A stretch of 32,667 nucleotides of DNA from Romboutsia sp. (GTDB lineage Bacteria > Bacillota > Clostridia > Peptostreptococcales > Peptostreptococcaceae): positions 1-32,667 of the forward strand of contig JAGHEK010000068.1 of the NCBI GenBank assembly GCA_017889265.1. Reading direction: 5' to 3'. A model generated the notes under the pieces. It did no database searches and was not told the DNA's origin. It saw only the letters and a program-made list of their open reading frames with translations. Made by a program: the position numbers and the translations under genes. Within the stretch, counting starts at the first letter, position 1. Every line of letters starts with the position of its first letter. Positions 1 to 7,477 of this stretch are shown here, piece by piece.

Positions 1-421
1 CATTTTTTTCGTCATATAAAATAGATTTGTTTTTTTCTATTTGCTTTACATAAAGTATTGATTTATAAGATATTTCTTTAGATTTGTTTTTCATATCATT
101 TAGGATATTTGAAATGTTTTTATATTTATTTATGTATTCTGAAAGTTCTTTTTCTAAAGAGTAGTAATTTATTGGTTTTAATATATATCTTAAATTTTTG
201 TTAATGTTCTTTGTTATATTAAAAACATCTGTTATTAGTATTTTGTGTACGTTAAAAAATTCTTTATCTGAGTCAGTTATTAGTATATCTATATCTTTAT
301 ATTCAGTTTTTATTTTTGATAATGTATATCCTAAATTCTTATTTATAAAAAATTTTTTAAGCAGGTCTTCTAGTTCATCAATTAAATTATTATCTTTAGT
401 TAAAATTCCTATATTTATCAA
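1..421 (-). CDS. LytTR-family response regulator, N-terminal part (cut by window start)
   Basis: About 140 codons are visible on the minus strand before the window ends; the gene is not in the ORF track. I place the start at TTG (421-419) because AAAGGAGA lies six bases upstream and an in-frame TAA sits two codons before it. Residues 1 to about 105 look like a degenerate receiver domain: beta-strand IGILT, a DILITDSD segment where the phospho-acceptor Asp usually is, and a LKPINYYSLE segment resembling the conserved Lys-Pro near the receiver end. The last visible residues (KSILYVKQIEKNKSILY) resemble the opening of a LytTR DNA-binding domain. Such proteins usually act as AgrA-like transcription activators. 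It is divergent from flgM, so control of motility is possible but is only an inference from position. The family call rests on pattern similarity, and the C-terminal half is not visible. Confidence 0.6.
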   Translation of the reverse strand, partial: MINIGILTKDNNLIDELEDLLKKFFINKNLGYTLSKIKTEYKDIDILITDSDKEFFNVHKILITDVFNITKNINKNLRYILKPINYYSLEKELSEYINKYKNISNILNDMKNKSKEISYKSILYVKQIEKNKSILYDEKN

Positions 422-588
422 AATTTATCTCCTTTAAATATTTTTTAGGATTATTAACAAAATATGAATTTAATATAACGATTTGGTTAAAACTTTATAA
501 TGATTTAAATTAGTTAAATATTGTTAAGTAAAAGTCTTGTTAGACGTATTATATTAATGCAAAGAATATAGATGAGGAGAGGGATGAG
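422..588. promoter_or_regulatory. Divergent intergenic region with repeated GTTA motifs and a possible flgM -10 box
   Basis: This 167-base AT-rich spacer separates the minus-strand LytTR gene from flgM. A TATAAT at 496-501 could be a plus-strand -10 box, but no good -35 accompanies it. The motif GTTAA occurs at 486, 513 and 523, with GTTAG at 539; the copies at 513 and 523 are exactly 10 bases apart, about one helical turn. LytTR proteins bind short GTT-containing direct repeats, although usually with wider spacing. I found no sigma-28 type promoter (TAAA with a CGATA-like -10). The region must hold promoters for both genes, but the exact boxes are uncertain. Confidence 0.3.
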
Positions 589-861
589 ATGAGCATAAAT
601 CCTATTAGATATAATTCTAATATAGAAAATGTATATAAAAGTAGTGCATCTAAAAAAGAAGAGGCTATCTCGCCTAAAAAAGATGTATTAGAAATTTCTT
701 CTCTAGGAAGAAGTTTGAGTAATATGAATCTATATAATGAAAATATAGATGTTGACAGAATAAAAAATATAAAACAAAAAATAGAAAATGGAACTTATAG
801 CATAGATTCTAATAAAATAGCTAATAAGATAATGAATAGTTTTGATGGGAAAATTTTTTAA
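589..861 (+). CDS. flgM: FlgM, anti-sigma-28 factor
   Basis: A 90-residue protein with the FlgM layout: a polar, probably disordered N-terminal half, a DVLEISSLGRSL segment, then a helical C-terminal block (VDRIKNIKQKIENGTYSID followed by KIANKIM) that matches the sigma-binding region of the family. FlgM holds the flagellar sigma factor FliA/SigD inactive until the hook is complete and is then exported through the flagellar export gate. The start follows a GAGGAGAGGGATGAG ribosome binding site. It stands alone, 351 bases before flgB, rather than with flgN/flgK as in many Firmicutes. Its target FliA is encoded in the operon downstream. The family call is confident; its regulation here is not clear. 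Confidence 0.85.
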   Translation: MSINPIRYNSNIENVYKSSASKKEEAISPKKDVLEISSLGRSLSNMNLYNENIDVDRIKNIKQKIENGTYSIDSNKIANKIMNSFDGKIF

Positions 862-993
862 TTTTCTCTTTTTTTTAATCTTTTTCATATTAATTATATA
901 TTGAAAATTTGATGTTTATTTATTATAATGAATTCACGGATAAATAATTTATAAAATAAAATTAAATGTTTTATAGATAAAAATAAAAATCTA

Positions 994-1002
994 TGATATA
1001 AT
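994..1002 (+). promoter_or_regulatory. Extended -10 promoter for the flgB operon leader
   Basis: TGATATAAT is a consensus extended -10 element (TGn plus TATAAT). No convincing -35 is present, which is usual for extended -10 promoters. Transcription would start near 1009, giving a leader of about 200 bases before flgB. It looks like a housekeeping sigma promoter, as expected for early flagellar genes. Confidence 0.5.
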
Positions 1003-1008
1003 ACTCTT

Positions 1009-1112
1009 ATTAAGGATATTGGGTTTTTAAATTTTATTCTTTATATAGTATTATTTTTTGATGAGATTTTAGAGCGGGTGAGGATAATCTTTTAAAGGAT
1101 ATTCTCTTTTTT
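1009..1112 (+). promoter_or_regulatory. Candidate attenuator leader of the flagellar operon
   Basis: The first 100 bases of the predicted leader contain AAGGATATT twice, at 1012-1020 and 1095-1103. The second copy forms the 3' arm of the terminator hairpin at 1080-1106. The first can pair with the same 5' arm (1083-1091) at eight of nine positions, with one A-A mismatch and two G-U pairs. The two folds exclude each other, which is the layout of an attenuator or riboswitch expression platform. I do not recognise a known aptamer; the GCAAA and GGGUGGACGCAAAGCC-like blocks of c-di-GMP-I riboswitches are missing. The region 862-1212 otherwise holds no gene. Confidence 0.4.
1080..1112 (+). terminator. 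Intrinsic terminator in the flgB leader
   Basis: The hairpin GAGGATAATC / GGATATTCTC has a TTTTAAA loop, one A-A mismatch and two G-U pairs, and is followed directly by six T residues. It lies about 70 bases after the predicted transcription start and about 100 before flgB. It could instead be a weak terminator for flgM read-through, but its position behind a promoter favours conditional termination. Confidence 0.5.
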
Positions 1113-1212
1113 ATTATAGATTTTAAAGATGAGAAGACATATAGTATAAAATATAGTGTAATTTGTATATAAATTATATTGTAAAGAAAATTTGAGTTTT
1201 GGAGGGAGTTAA

Positions 1213-1536
1213 ATGCAAACATATTTTTTGATGAAAATGGGGCTTAATGCTATGGATACAAGAAGTAGGGCCATAGCTCAAAATATTGCAAATATAAATG
1301 TTCCTAATTACAAAAGAAAGTATGTTGTTTTTGAAGATACATTAAAAGAAAATATGGATAATGCTAAAATAGAAGTTAAAGTTGATGAAGGCGGAACAAT
1401 GAGAAATGACGGAAATAACGTTGATATAGAATATGAAAAAGTAAATCAAGCTGCTACAAGCTTAGAATATAATGCACTTGTTACTTTAACTAATACTAAA
1501 ATTGCTATGACAAAAAGTGTAATAACGGGGAGGTAA
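1213..1536 (+). CDS. flgB: FlgB, proximal rod protein
   Basis: First gene of the flagellar operon, behind a GGAGGGAG ribosome binding site. At 107 residues it is somewhat shorter than typical FlgB (about 130). FlgB is a rod subunit exported through the flagellar type III apparatus and assembled on the MS ring. The N-terminal block (MGLNAMDTRSRAIAQNIAN, then NVPNYKRK) is the rod/hook family signature in which an amphipathic helix precedes a NxxNxxTxxYK-like motif. The C-terminal helix (AATSLEYNALVTLTNTKIAM) fits the coiled-coil end of axial proteins. flgC follows after four bases, which suggests translational coupling. Confidence 0.92.
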   Translation: MQTYFLMKMGLNAMDTRSRAIAQNIANINVPNYKRKYVVFEDTLKENMDNAKIEVKVDEGGTMRNDGNNVDIEYEKVNQAATSLEYNALVTLTNTKIAMTKSVITGR

Positions 1537-1540
1537 TTAA

Positions 1541-1945
1541 GTGAGTGTTTTTGGTGGAATGAGAATAAGTGCTAGTGCACTTACTGCAGAACGTTTAAGA
1601 TTAGATGTCATATCATCTAACGTAGCTAATGCAAGAACTACAAGAACAGAAGATGGGGGACCGTATAAAAGAAAGATTGCTGTTTTTGAAGAAAATTATG
1701 ATGAAAAACTAGGTATGCTTGGTATAAAAGCTACAGAGATAATAGATGATAAAACGCCGGTTAAAAAATTATATGAGCCTAATCATCCAGATGCAGACGA
1801 AGAAGGATATGTTGAGTATCCAAATGTAGACTTATTAGTTGAAATGTCGGATTTAATAGTAGCATCTAGAGCTTATGAATCTAACGTTGATACATTAAAT
1901 GCACAAAAAAATATGATATCTAAAGCATTAGAAATAGGTAGATAA
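1541..1945 (+). CDS. flgC: FlgC, proximal rod protein
   Basis: A 134-residue rod protein with a GTG start behind GGGGAGG. The N-terminal axial-family motif (LRLDVISSNVANARTT, then PYKRK) and the C-terminal block (YPNVDLLVEMSDLIVASRAY, then NVDTLNAQKNMISKALEIG) are diagnostic of FlgC. It polymerises with FlgB in the proximal rod in the periplasmic/cell-wall layer. The length is normal for the family. It lies between flgB and fliE, the ancestral order in Firmicutes. I see no anomaly. Confidence 0.95.
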   Translation: MSVFGGMRISASALTAERLRLDVISSNVANARTTRTEDGGPYKRKIAVFEENYDEKLGMLGIKATEIIDDKTPVKKLYEPNHPDADEEGYVEYPNVDLLVEMSDLIVASRAYESNVDTLNAQKNMISKALEIGR

Positions 1946-1959
1946 GAAAAGAGGGTTTT

Positions 1960-2274
1960 ATGGAAATTTTAAATATTAATTCAAATATATTTTCAAATGC
2001 AGTTGAGAATAATACGATACCAAAACCTATAACTGCTAAAAAAGATGATAATAAATTAATTTTTGAAGAATATATAGAAAAAGGGATAGCAAAAGTTAAC
2101 GAATCTCAAGTTACGGCAAATAATAAAATAGAATCACTTATAAAAGGTGAAGATGTTAGTATGCACGAAGTTATGTTATCTATTCAAGAATCTCAAATGT
2201 CTATGCAACTTATGTTAGAAGTTAGAAATAAGTTATATGATGCGTATCAAGAACTAAATAGAGTACAGTTGTAA
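1960..2274 (+). CDS. fliE: FliE, MS ring-rod junction protein
   Basis: A 104-residue small protein starting ATG after an AAGAGGG site. FliE links the FliF ring to the rod and is an early export substrate. The C-terminal half carries the family pattern: VNESQVTANNKIESLIKGED, then MHEVMLSIQESQMSMQLMLE and VRNKLYDAYQELNRVQL. The N-terminal 30 residues are variable, as is usual. Its position between flgC and fliF agrees with the call. Confidence 0.93.
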   Translation: MEILNINSNIFSNAVENNTIPKPITAKKDDNKLIFEEYIEKGIAKVNESQVTANNKIESLIKGEDVSMHEVMLSIQESQMSMQLMLEVRNKLYDAYQELNRVQL

Positions 2275-2297
2275 TCTATTTAAAAAGGAGAGATTAT

Positions 2298-3836
2298 ATG
2301 GACACAAAAGAAATAGCAAAAAAATCAAAAGAGTTTGTCAAGGATAAAACTGATAAATTTAAAGCACTAAAGACTACAAAGAAATTAGCACTAGGAGTTA
2401 TAGTACTGGCTTTAATTTCTGCTATTATATTTGGTGTTAAATATGCAAAAGATAGTAAATATGGAGTTCTTTTTTCTGGATTAGAATCAAAAGATGCCTT
2501 ATCTGTAACTCAAGAGTTAGAAGCTAAAGGCGTTGATATGAAAATAAAGGGTTCCACAATTTATGTACCAAAAGAACAAGTGGATAAGTTAAGAATAGAA
2601 ATGTCTCCTATGATAACTAGTGGTTCACAGGGGTTTGAACTTATGGATGAAGGATCATCTTTTGGTCTTACTGATGAAGAGTTTGAAATTAAGAAAAACA
2701 GAATGATACAAGGGGAAATAGAAAGAACTATAAAGACTTTCCCGCAGATAGAAAATGCTAGAGTTCACTTAACTCAAGGACAAGAGTCAGTTTTTGCAGA
2801 TGAAAGCATAGAAGGTAAAGCGGCTGTTTATATAACTATAAAAGATGGAGAAAAAATATCGGAAGAACAAGTAAGATCTATTATGTCTTTGGTTTCAGCT
2901 GCAGGACTTAATATTCCTAAGCAAGCTGTTGAAGTAATAGATCAAAATATGAACCTTTTATCAGAAGGTTTATTCGACGAAAATGGAAATGCAGTAGTAG
3001 CTCAAGGTGGAGGGCTTAATTTAGCAAGAAATGCAGAAAGAAGTTTAAATAAAGATTTAGAAAGATCGATAAAAGGTTTATTAGAACCAATATTCGGTGT
3101 TGGTAAAATAAGTGTAACTGTGAATTCAGATTTAAACTTTGATACTACTGAAACTACTCAAATAGTAGTTGATCCTAATAGAGTAGCTATACTTGAAGAA
3201 AGAAGTGAAAATACTTCAAAAGAGCCTAATCAATCAGGTGGAACTATTGACAATAATATGAGTGTTCAAGGTGTTGAAACTGAAAATGGCGAACAACAAA
3301 CAAAAGAAGAACATTTAGAATTTTCAACAGGACAAACAGAAACTAAAACTATAAAAGCTCAAGGTGAAATAAATAGAATAACAGCATCTATTGCAATAAA
3401 CTCAGAAATAGATGCAGGAACTATGAGAGATATAGAAGAAATGGTTGAAAATGCAGTAGGTATGGATGCTGAAAGAGGAGATAGCGTGTCTGTTGTTGCT
3501 ATGAACTTTACTCCGGTTGATCTAGAAGATGAACAATTAGCTAAAGCTGAAGCTGAAAAGAAAAAGAAAATGTTAGTAGCAGGTGTTGTTACATTAGTGT
3601 TAGTAGCTTTAGGTGTAGGGGCTATGTTTATGATGAAGAAAAAGAAAAAGCAAGAAGAGCTTAGTGAAGATGAGGAGTTGGATTATATTAATCAACAAAT
3701 TGAACAAATGGAAGGTAAGTTTGCAACAGGTGAAGATGATGCTGAAAGTATAAGTTTAGAGGATGAGGTAAAACAATTCTCTGCTGAAAATCCTGAGCAA
3801 GTTACAGAAATAATTAATAAATGGTTAAATGACTAA
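2298..3836 (+). CDS. fliF: FliF, flagellar MS ring protein
   Basis: 512 residues, a normal size. A transmembrane helix at about residues 28-47 (LALGVIVLALISAIIFGV) is followed by the YscJ/FliF ring-building region with RVHLTQGQESVF and the conserved NPNRVAILEE-like stretch (here DPNRVAILEE). A low-complexity polar linker comes next, then a second transmembrane helix near residue 425 (MLVAGVVTLVLVALGVGAMF) with a lysine-rich stop. The last 25 residues (ENPEQVTEIINKWLND) match the FliG-binding tail. FliF forms the membrane base on which rod, switch and export gate assemble. The AAGGAGAG site precedes ATG by a normal distance. Confidence 0.96.
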   Translation: MDTKEIAKKSKEFVKDKTDKFKALKTTKKLALGVIVLALISAIIFGVKYAKDSKYGVLFSGLESKDALSVTQELEAKGVDMKIKGSTIYVPKEQVDKLRIEMSPMITSGSQGFELMDEGSSFGLTDEEFEIKKNRMIQGEIERTIKTFPQIENARVHLTQGQESVFADESIEGKAAVYITIKDGEKISEEQVRSIMSLVSAAGLNIPKQAVEVIDQNMNLLSEGLFDENGNAVVAQGGGLNLARNAERSLNKDLERSIKGLLEPIFGVGKISVTVNSDLNFDTTETTQIVVDPNRVAILEERSENTSKEPNQSGGTIDNNMSVQGVETENGEQQTKEEHLEFSTGQTETKTIKAQGEINRITASIAINSEIDAGTMRDIEEMVENAVGMDAERGDSVSVVAMNFTPVDLEDEQLAKAEAEKKKKMLVAGVVTLVLVALGVGAMFMMKKKKKQEELSEDEELDYINQQIEQMEGKFATGEDDAESISLEDEVKQFSAENPEQVTEIINKWLND

Positions 3837-3849
3837 GGGAGGGGTTAAA

Positions 3850-4926
3850 TTGGAACAATTAAATCAAGATCTTAATACACAACCAAACTCAGTTAATGCA
3901 TTCGATTTAGGTAATATACCTAAATCGAGAAAAATATCAGGAGCAAGAAAAGCAGCTGTTTTATTACTTACTTTAGGAACGGATGTATCAGCTGGAATTC
4001 TTAAAAATTTATCTGATAAAAAAATTCAAAAAATAGGGGTTGAAATAGCTGGAATTGATGTTATAACAGCAAGAGAAAGAAGAGAAATACTACAAGAATT
4101 TATAGAGATAAATAAAGGAAAACAAGAAATTCTTGAAGGTGGTATGAAATCTGCTAAGACTTTATTAAGTGGTGCACTTGGTTCTCAAAGAGCATCTAAG
4201 TTATTAGAAGGTATAAAATATGATGCATATACAAGACTTTTTATGGCAGCAAGAAAAGCGGATGCATCACAAATACTTGCTTGTGTTCAAGGAGAAAGTC
4301 CACAAACTATTTCTATAATACTAGCACATATTCAACCTGAAAAAGCTGCAGCAGTTTTAAGTGAATTAAGTGATGAATTAAAGGCTGAAGTATCTCTTAA
4401 GTTAGGTACTCCATACTCTATATCTCCTTCAGTTATACAAACAATAGATAGGGCAGTTGAAGCTAAGTTATCTAAGCTTGGTCAAAGAGAAATGGAAAGC
4501 TCAGGAGGAATTAATAGCTTACTTGAAATACTTGCTAATGTTGATAGAAAAACTGAAAAGAGTATTCTTAAATACATTGAAGCTAGAAATAGTGAAATGG
4601 CAGAAGAAATTAAGGCTAATATGTTCGTATTTGATGATATTGTTAGACTTGATAATAGTGCTATACAAAAAGTTCTTAAAGAAGTTAATGTTAAGGATCT
4701 TGCATTTGCACTTAAAGGAGCTAATAAAGAAGTTGAAAAAGCTATACTTAAAAATCAATCTCAAAGAGCTGCACAAGCCCTTACAGAAGAAATATCTATG
4801 TTAGGTAAGGTTAAGATTTCTCAAGTTGAAGAATCTCAACAAAATATAGTAAATGTTGTTAGAAAACTTGAAGAAGCTGGGGAAATAAGTTTAGCTAAAC
4901 AATCAGAAGATGAATTTATAATGTAA
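3850..4926 (+). CDS. fliG: FliG, flagellar switch/torque protein
   Basis: I chose TTG at 3850 rather than the ATG at 3829: GGGAGGGG (3837-3844) sits five bases before the TTG, whereas the upstream ATG lies inside the end of fliF and its reading would run across that site. This gives 358 residues, close to the family length. The N-terminal FliF-binding domain (RKAAVLLLTLGTDVSAGIL) is followed by the middle domain, in which the FliM-contacting EHPQ motif reads ESPQ (GESPQTISIILAHIQPEKAA). The C-terminal domain carries the charged torque helix region (FVFDDIVRLD, then AIQKVLKEVNVKDLAFALKG). It couples the stator to rotation at the cytoplasmic face of the MS ring. Confidence 0.95.
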   Translation: MEQLNQDLNTQPNSVNAFDLGNIPKSRKISGARKAAVLLLTLGTDVSAGILKNLSDKKIQKIGVEIAGIDVITARERREILQEFIEINKGKQEILEGGMKSAKTLLSGALGSQRASKLLEGIKYDAYTRLFMAARKADASQILACVQGESPQTISIILAHIQPEKAAAVLSELSDELKAEVSLKLGTPYSISPSVIQTIDRAVEAKLSKLGQREMESSGGINSLLEILANVDRKTEKSILKYIEARNSEMAEEIKANMFVFDDIVRLDNSAIQKVLKEVNVKDLAFALKGANKEVEKAILKNQSQRAAQALTEEISMLGKVKISQVEESQQNIVNVVRKLEEAGEISLAKQSEDEFIM

Positions 4927-4948
4927 TTAACAATTAAAGAGGTATGAT

Positions 4949-5725
4949 ATGGAAAAAGCAAATGTAAAAAAAGTATCAGTTAATTTTGTTGTTAATAAAA
5001 ATGAAGATATAGAAAATCCTAAAAGAGATATTGAATCTGAGATAAATGAAAAATTAAAAAAAGCAGAAGAGGAAATAGAAAAAAAACTTGAAGAAGCTAA
5101 TCGGAAGTATGAAGAAATAATAGAGAGTTCTAAAAAAGAAATCGAAAATCTAAAAGAAAAGATAAAAGAAGAAGCTAAGCAAGAAGCTTTGTTAGAATCA
5201 GAAGAAATAAAAAAACAAGCTTATGAAGAAGGATATGAAGAAGGTCAAAAAAATGGATATGAAGACGGATATAAAGAAGCTTATGAAGAAAATATAGAAA
5301 AAGCTAAATTGGAAGCTACTAATATAATAGATTTAGCTAATGAAGAATTAAAACAATCGAAAGAAAAAGTAGTTTCATATCTAAAAGAAAATCAAAAAAA
5401 TATTGTTAATCTTATACTTGAAATAGCAGAAAAAGTACTAAGAGAAAGATTTGATAATCCTTCTTCTGTTAATAGTCTAGTTACAGAAGTTATAAACGAA
5501 TATGAATTAAAGCAAAACTTTGTAATAAGATTAAACCCTATATACAAAGAAAATATAGAAAATGAATTAGAAGCGCTTAGAAAAACTAAAAAAATAAATG
5601 ATGATGTATTTGTGTTAGTTGATGAAAATATCAAAGAAGGAAATTTAATTATAGATACTGAAAATGGAAAAATTACTACTGGAATAGACACTATATTAGA
5701 AAAAATAAAAGAGGAGTTACTATGA
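4949..5725 (+). CDS. fliH: FliH, export ATPase regulator
   Basis: 258 residues. The centre (residues about 25-140) is a long, highly charged Glu/Lys coiled coil with a glycine-containing EEGYEEGQKNGYEDGYKEAY stretch typical of FliH. The C-terminal domain (IVNLILEIAEKVLRERFD, then FVIRLNP) matches the V-ATPase E-subunit-like region that binds FliI. FliH links FliI to the C ring and restrains its ATPase. The stop codon overlaps the fliI start (ATGA), so the two are translationally coupled, as expected for partners. The repetitive lysine-rich coding is normal for this family at low GC. Confidence 0.9.
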   Translation: MEKANVKKVSVNFVVNKNEDIENPKRDIESEINEKLKKAEEEIEKKLEEANRKYEEIIESSKKEIENLKEKIKEEAKQEALLESEEIKKQAYEEGYEEGQKNGYEDGYKEAYEENIEKAKLEATNIIDLANEELKQSKEKVVSYLKENQKNIVNLILEIAEKVLRERFDNPSSVNSLVTEVINEYELKQNFVIRLNPIYKENIENELEALRKTKKINDDVFVLVDENIKEGNLIIDTENGKITTGIDTILEKIKEELL

Positions 5726-7023
5726 ATATAGACTTTGAAAAACTAACTAATAAAGTGAAAAATATACCAACTACTGTATGTGAAGGTAAAGTTAAAAAAA
5801 TAATTGGACTTACTGTTGAAGTTGAAGGTATAAAGGCTTTTGTTGGAGAGTTGTGTGAAGTATATAATAACTTTGGAAATCCAATAGAATGTGAAGTAGT
5901 TGGATTTAGAGATGGATACGTTATACTTATGCCACTTGGAGAATTAGCGGGTATAGGACCAGGGTGTAAAGTAATAGCAAAAGGTATACCTCTTAGTGTT
6001 AAATGTAGTGATGACCTTTTAGGTAAAATTTTAGACGGTATAGGAAATCCGATAGATAAAGATGTAATAATATCTGGTGAAAGATATAGTTTATTTAATG
6101 AGCCACCAGATCCTATGAGAAGACCTAGGATAACTAATATAATGCCTACAGGAATAAGAGCAATTGATGGATTTTTAACTTGTGGGGAAGGTCAAAGAAT
6201 AGGTATATTTGCAGGAAGTGGTGTTGGTAAAAGTACAACACTTGGGATGATGGCAAGAACTGCAAAAGCAGATGTTAACGTTATTGCACTTATTGGAGAA
6301 AGAGGTAGAGAAGTGCTTGATTTTATCGAAAGAGATTTAGGTGAAGAAGGTATGAAAAAATCTGTAGTAGTATGTGCTACTTCTGATAAATCTCCTCTTG
6401 TAAGATTAAAAGGTGCTTTAACTGGAACTGCAATAGCAGAATATTTTAGAGACCAAGGTAAAAAAGTTTTACTTATGATGGACTCTGTAACTAGATTTGC
6501 TATGGCACAAAGAGAAGTTGGTCTTGCAATAGGTGAACCACCTGCTCAAAAAGGATACACTCCTTCAGTTTTTGCTATGCTACCAAAACTTATGGAAAGA
6601 ACGGGAACTTCTGAAAAAGGTTCTATAACTGCATTTTATACTGTATTAGTTGATGGTGATGATTTTAATGAACCTATAGCAGATACTGTAAGAGGGATAC
6701 TTGATGGACATATAGTTTTATCAAGAAAATTAGCTCACAAAAATCATTATCCTGCAATAGATATATTAAATAGTGTTAGTAGACTTATGAAAGAAATAGC
6801 GACTGATGAACATAATAAAGCTGCATCAGATGCAAGAGATATACTTGCAACTTATAAAGAGGCAGAAGATTTAATTAATATAGGGGCATATGAAAAAGGT
6901 TCTAATAAAAATATAGATAAAGCAATAGACTATATAGATATTGTTAATGGATATTTAAAGCAGGGAGTAAATGAGAGTACTCCTTTTGATGTAAGTAAAG
7001 AAACTCTTATAAATATGTTTTGA
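5722..7023 (+). CDS. fliI: FliI, flagellar export ATPase
   Basis: 433 residues, the family length. Walker A (GSGVGKST, near residue 165), the GERGREV motif, Walker B (VLLMMDSVTRFA, near 250) and the F1-ATPase-like signature PSVFAMLPKLMERTG are all intact. FliI hydrolyses ATP at the cytoplasmic mouth of the type III export gate to help unfold and deliver rod, hook and filament substrates with FliH and FliJ. The ATG overlaps the fliH stop and has GAGGAG upstream. No missing catalytic residue is apparent. Confidence 0.97.
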   Translation: MNIDFEKLTNKVKNIPTTVCEGKVKKIIGLTVEVEGIKAFVGELCEVYNNFGNPIECEVVGFRDGYVILMPLGELAGIGPGCKVIAKGIPLSVKCSDDLLGKILDGIGNPIDKDVIISGERYSLFNEPPDPMRRPRITNIMPTGIRAIDGFLTCGEGQRIGIFAGSGVGKSTTLGMMARTAKADVNVIALIGERGREVLDFIERDLGEEGMKKSVVVCATSDKSPLVRLKGALTGTAIAEYFRDQGKKVLLMMDSVTRFAMAQREVGLAIGEPPAQKGYTPSVFAMLPKLMERTGTSEKGSITAFYTVLVDGDDFNEPIADTVRGILDGHIVLSRKLAHKNHYPAIDILNSVSRLMKEIATDEHNKAASDARDILATYKEAEDLINIGAYEKGSNKNIDKAIDYIDIVNGYLKQGVNESTPFDVSKETLINMF

Positions 7024-7032
7024 GGTGAATAG

Positions 7033-7470
7033 ATGAAATATAAATTCAAGCTACAAAAACTATTAGATATAAGAATAAAAGAAGAGGAAGAAGCAAAAAT
7101 AGCATATGGTAAAGAACAAAACAAAAAAAATATGCTAGAAAATAAATTAGATGATTTAAAATCAAAGTATAATGAATATAACAATATGAGTAATATAAAA
7201 GATATTGTTACTCAAAAAATAACGTTAAATTATTTGGAAGTTCTGATAAAAAATATAGAGGAAACTAATGAAGAACTTATAAAGCAGGAAGAAAATATAA
7301 AAAAAGCTAAAGAAGATTTTATACAAAAACAAATAAAAAGAAAATCTCTTGAAACTTTAAAAGAAAAACAAATAAATGAAATTAAAAAAGAGGAAGAAAG
7401 AATAGAGCAACTAAATAATGATGAGTTTGCTCTTTATGCTTATTTGAGAAAAAAAGAAAAGGTGTCGTGA
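7033..7470 (+). CDS. fliJ: FliJ, export chaperone/ATPase stalk
   Basis: 145 residues, almost entirely a charged coiled coil. The opening YKFKLQKLLDIRIKEEEEAK is the classical FliJ N-terminus (F-x-LQKLLDIR). FliJ is the gamma-like stalk in the FliI hexamer and recycles export chaperones. It sits nine bases after fliI with a TGAGGTGA site. The identity comes from the N-terminal motif plus position, because coiled coils alone are weakly diagnostic. Confidence 0.88.
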   Translation: MKYKFKLQKLLDIRIKEEEEAKIAYGKEQNKKNMLENKLDDLKSKYNEYNNMSNIKDIVTQKITLNYLEVLIKNIEETNEELIKQEENIKKAKEDFIQKQIKRKSLETLKEKQINEIKKEEERIEQLNNDEFALYAYLRKKEKVS

Positions 7471-7477
7471 TATTAAT

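Noticed and set aside
198-437. 79-residue plus-strand ORF
   Set aside because: It is antisense to the LytTR regulator, whose minus-strand frame has a clear ribosome binding site and protein-like composition; the plus ORF is Ser/Ile-rich noise.
862-1212. c-di-GMP riboswitch as in C. difficile flgB
   Set aside because: I looked for the conserved GCAAA and GGGUGGACGCAAAGCC-like blocks of class I and for class II features and did not find them.
1034-1222. 62-residue minus-strand ORF in the flgB leader
   Set aside because: Low-complexity hydrophobic sequence opposite the leader and terminator; it starts inside flgB and has no supporting context.
3829-3849. Earlier ATG for fliG given in the ORF track
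   Set aside because: It overlaps the end of fliF and has no Shine-Dalgarno; GGGAGGGG is placed correctly for the TTG at 3850.
4457-4804. Plus-strand 115-residue ORF inside fliG and its antisense partner at 4519-4776
   Set aside because: Leu/Lys-rich out-of-frame readings of a well-supported FliG.
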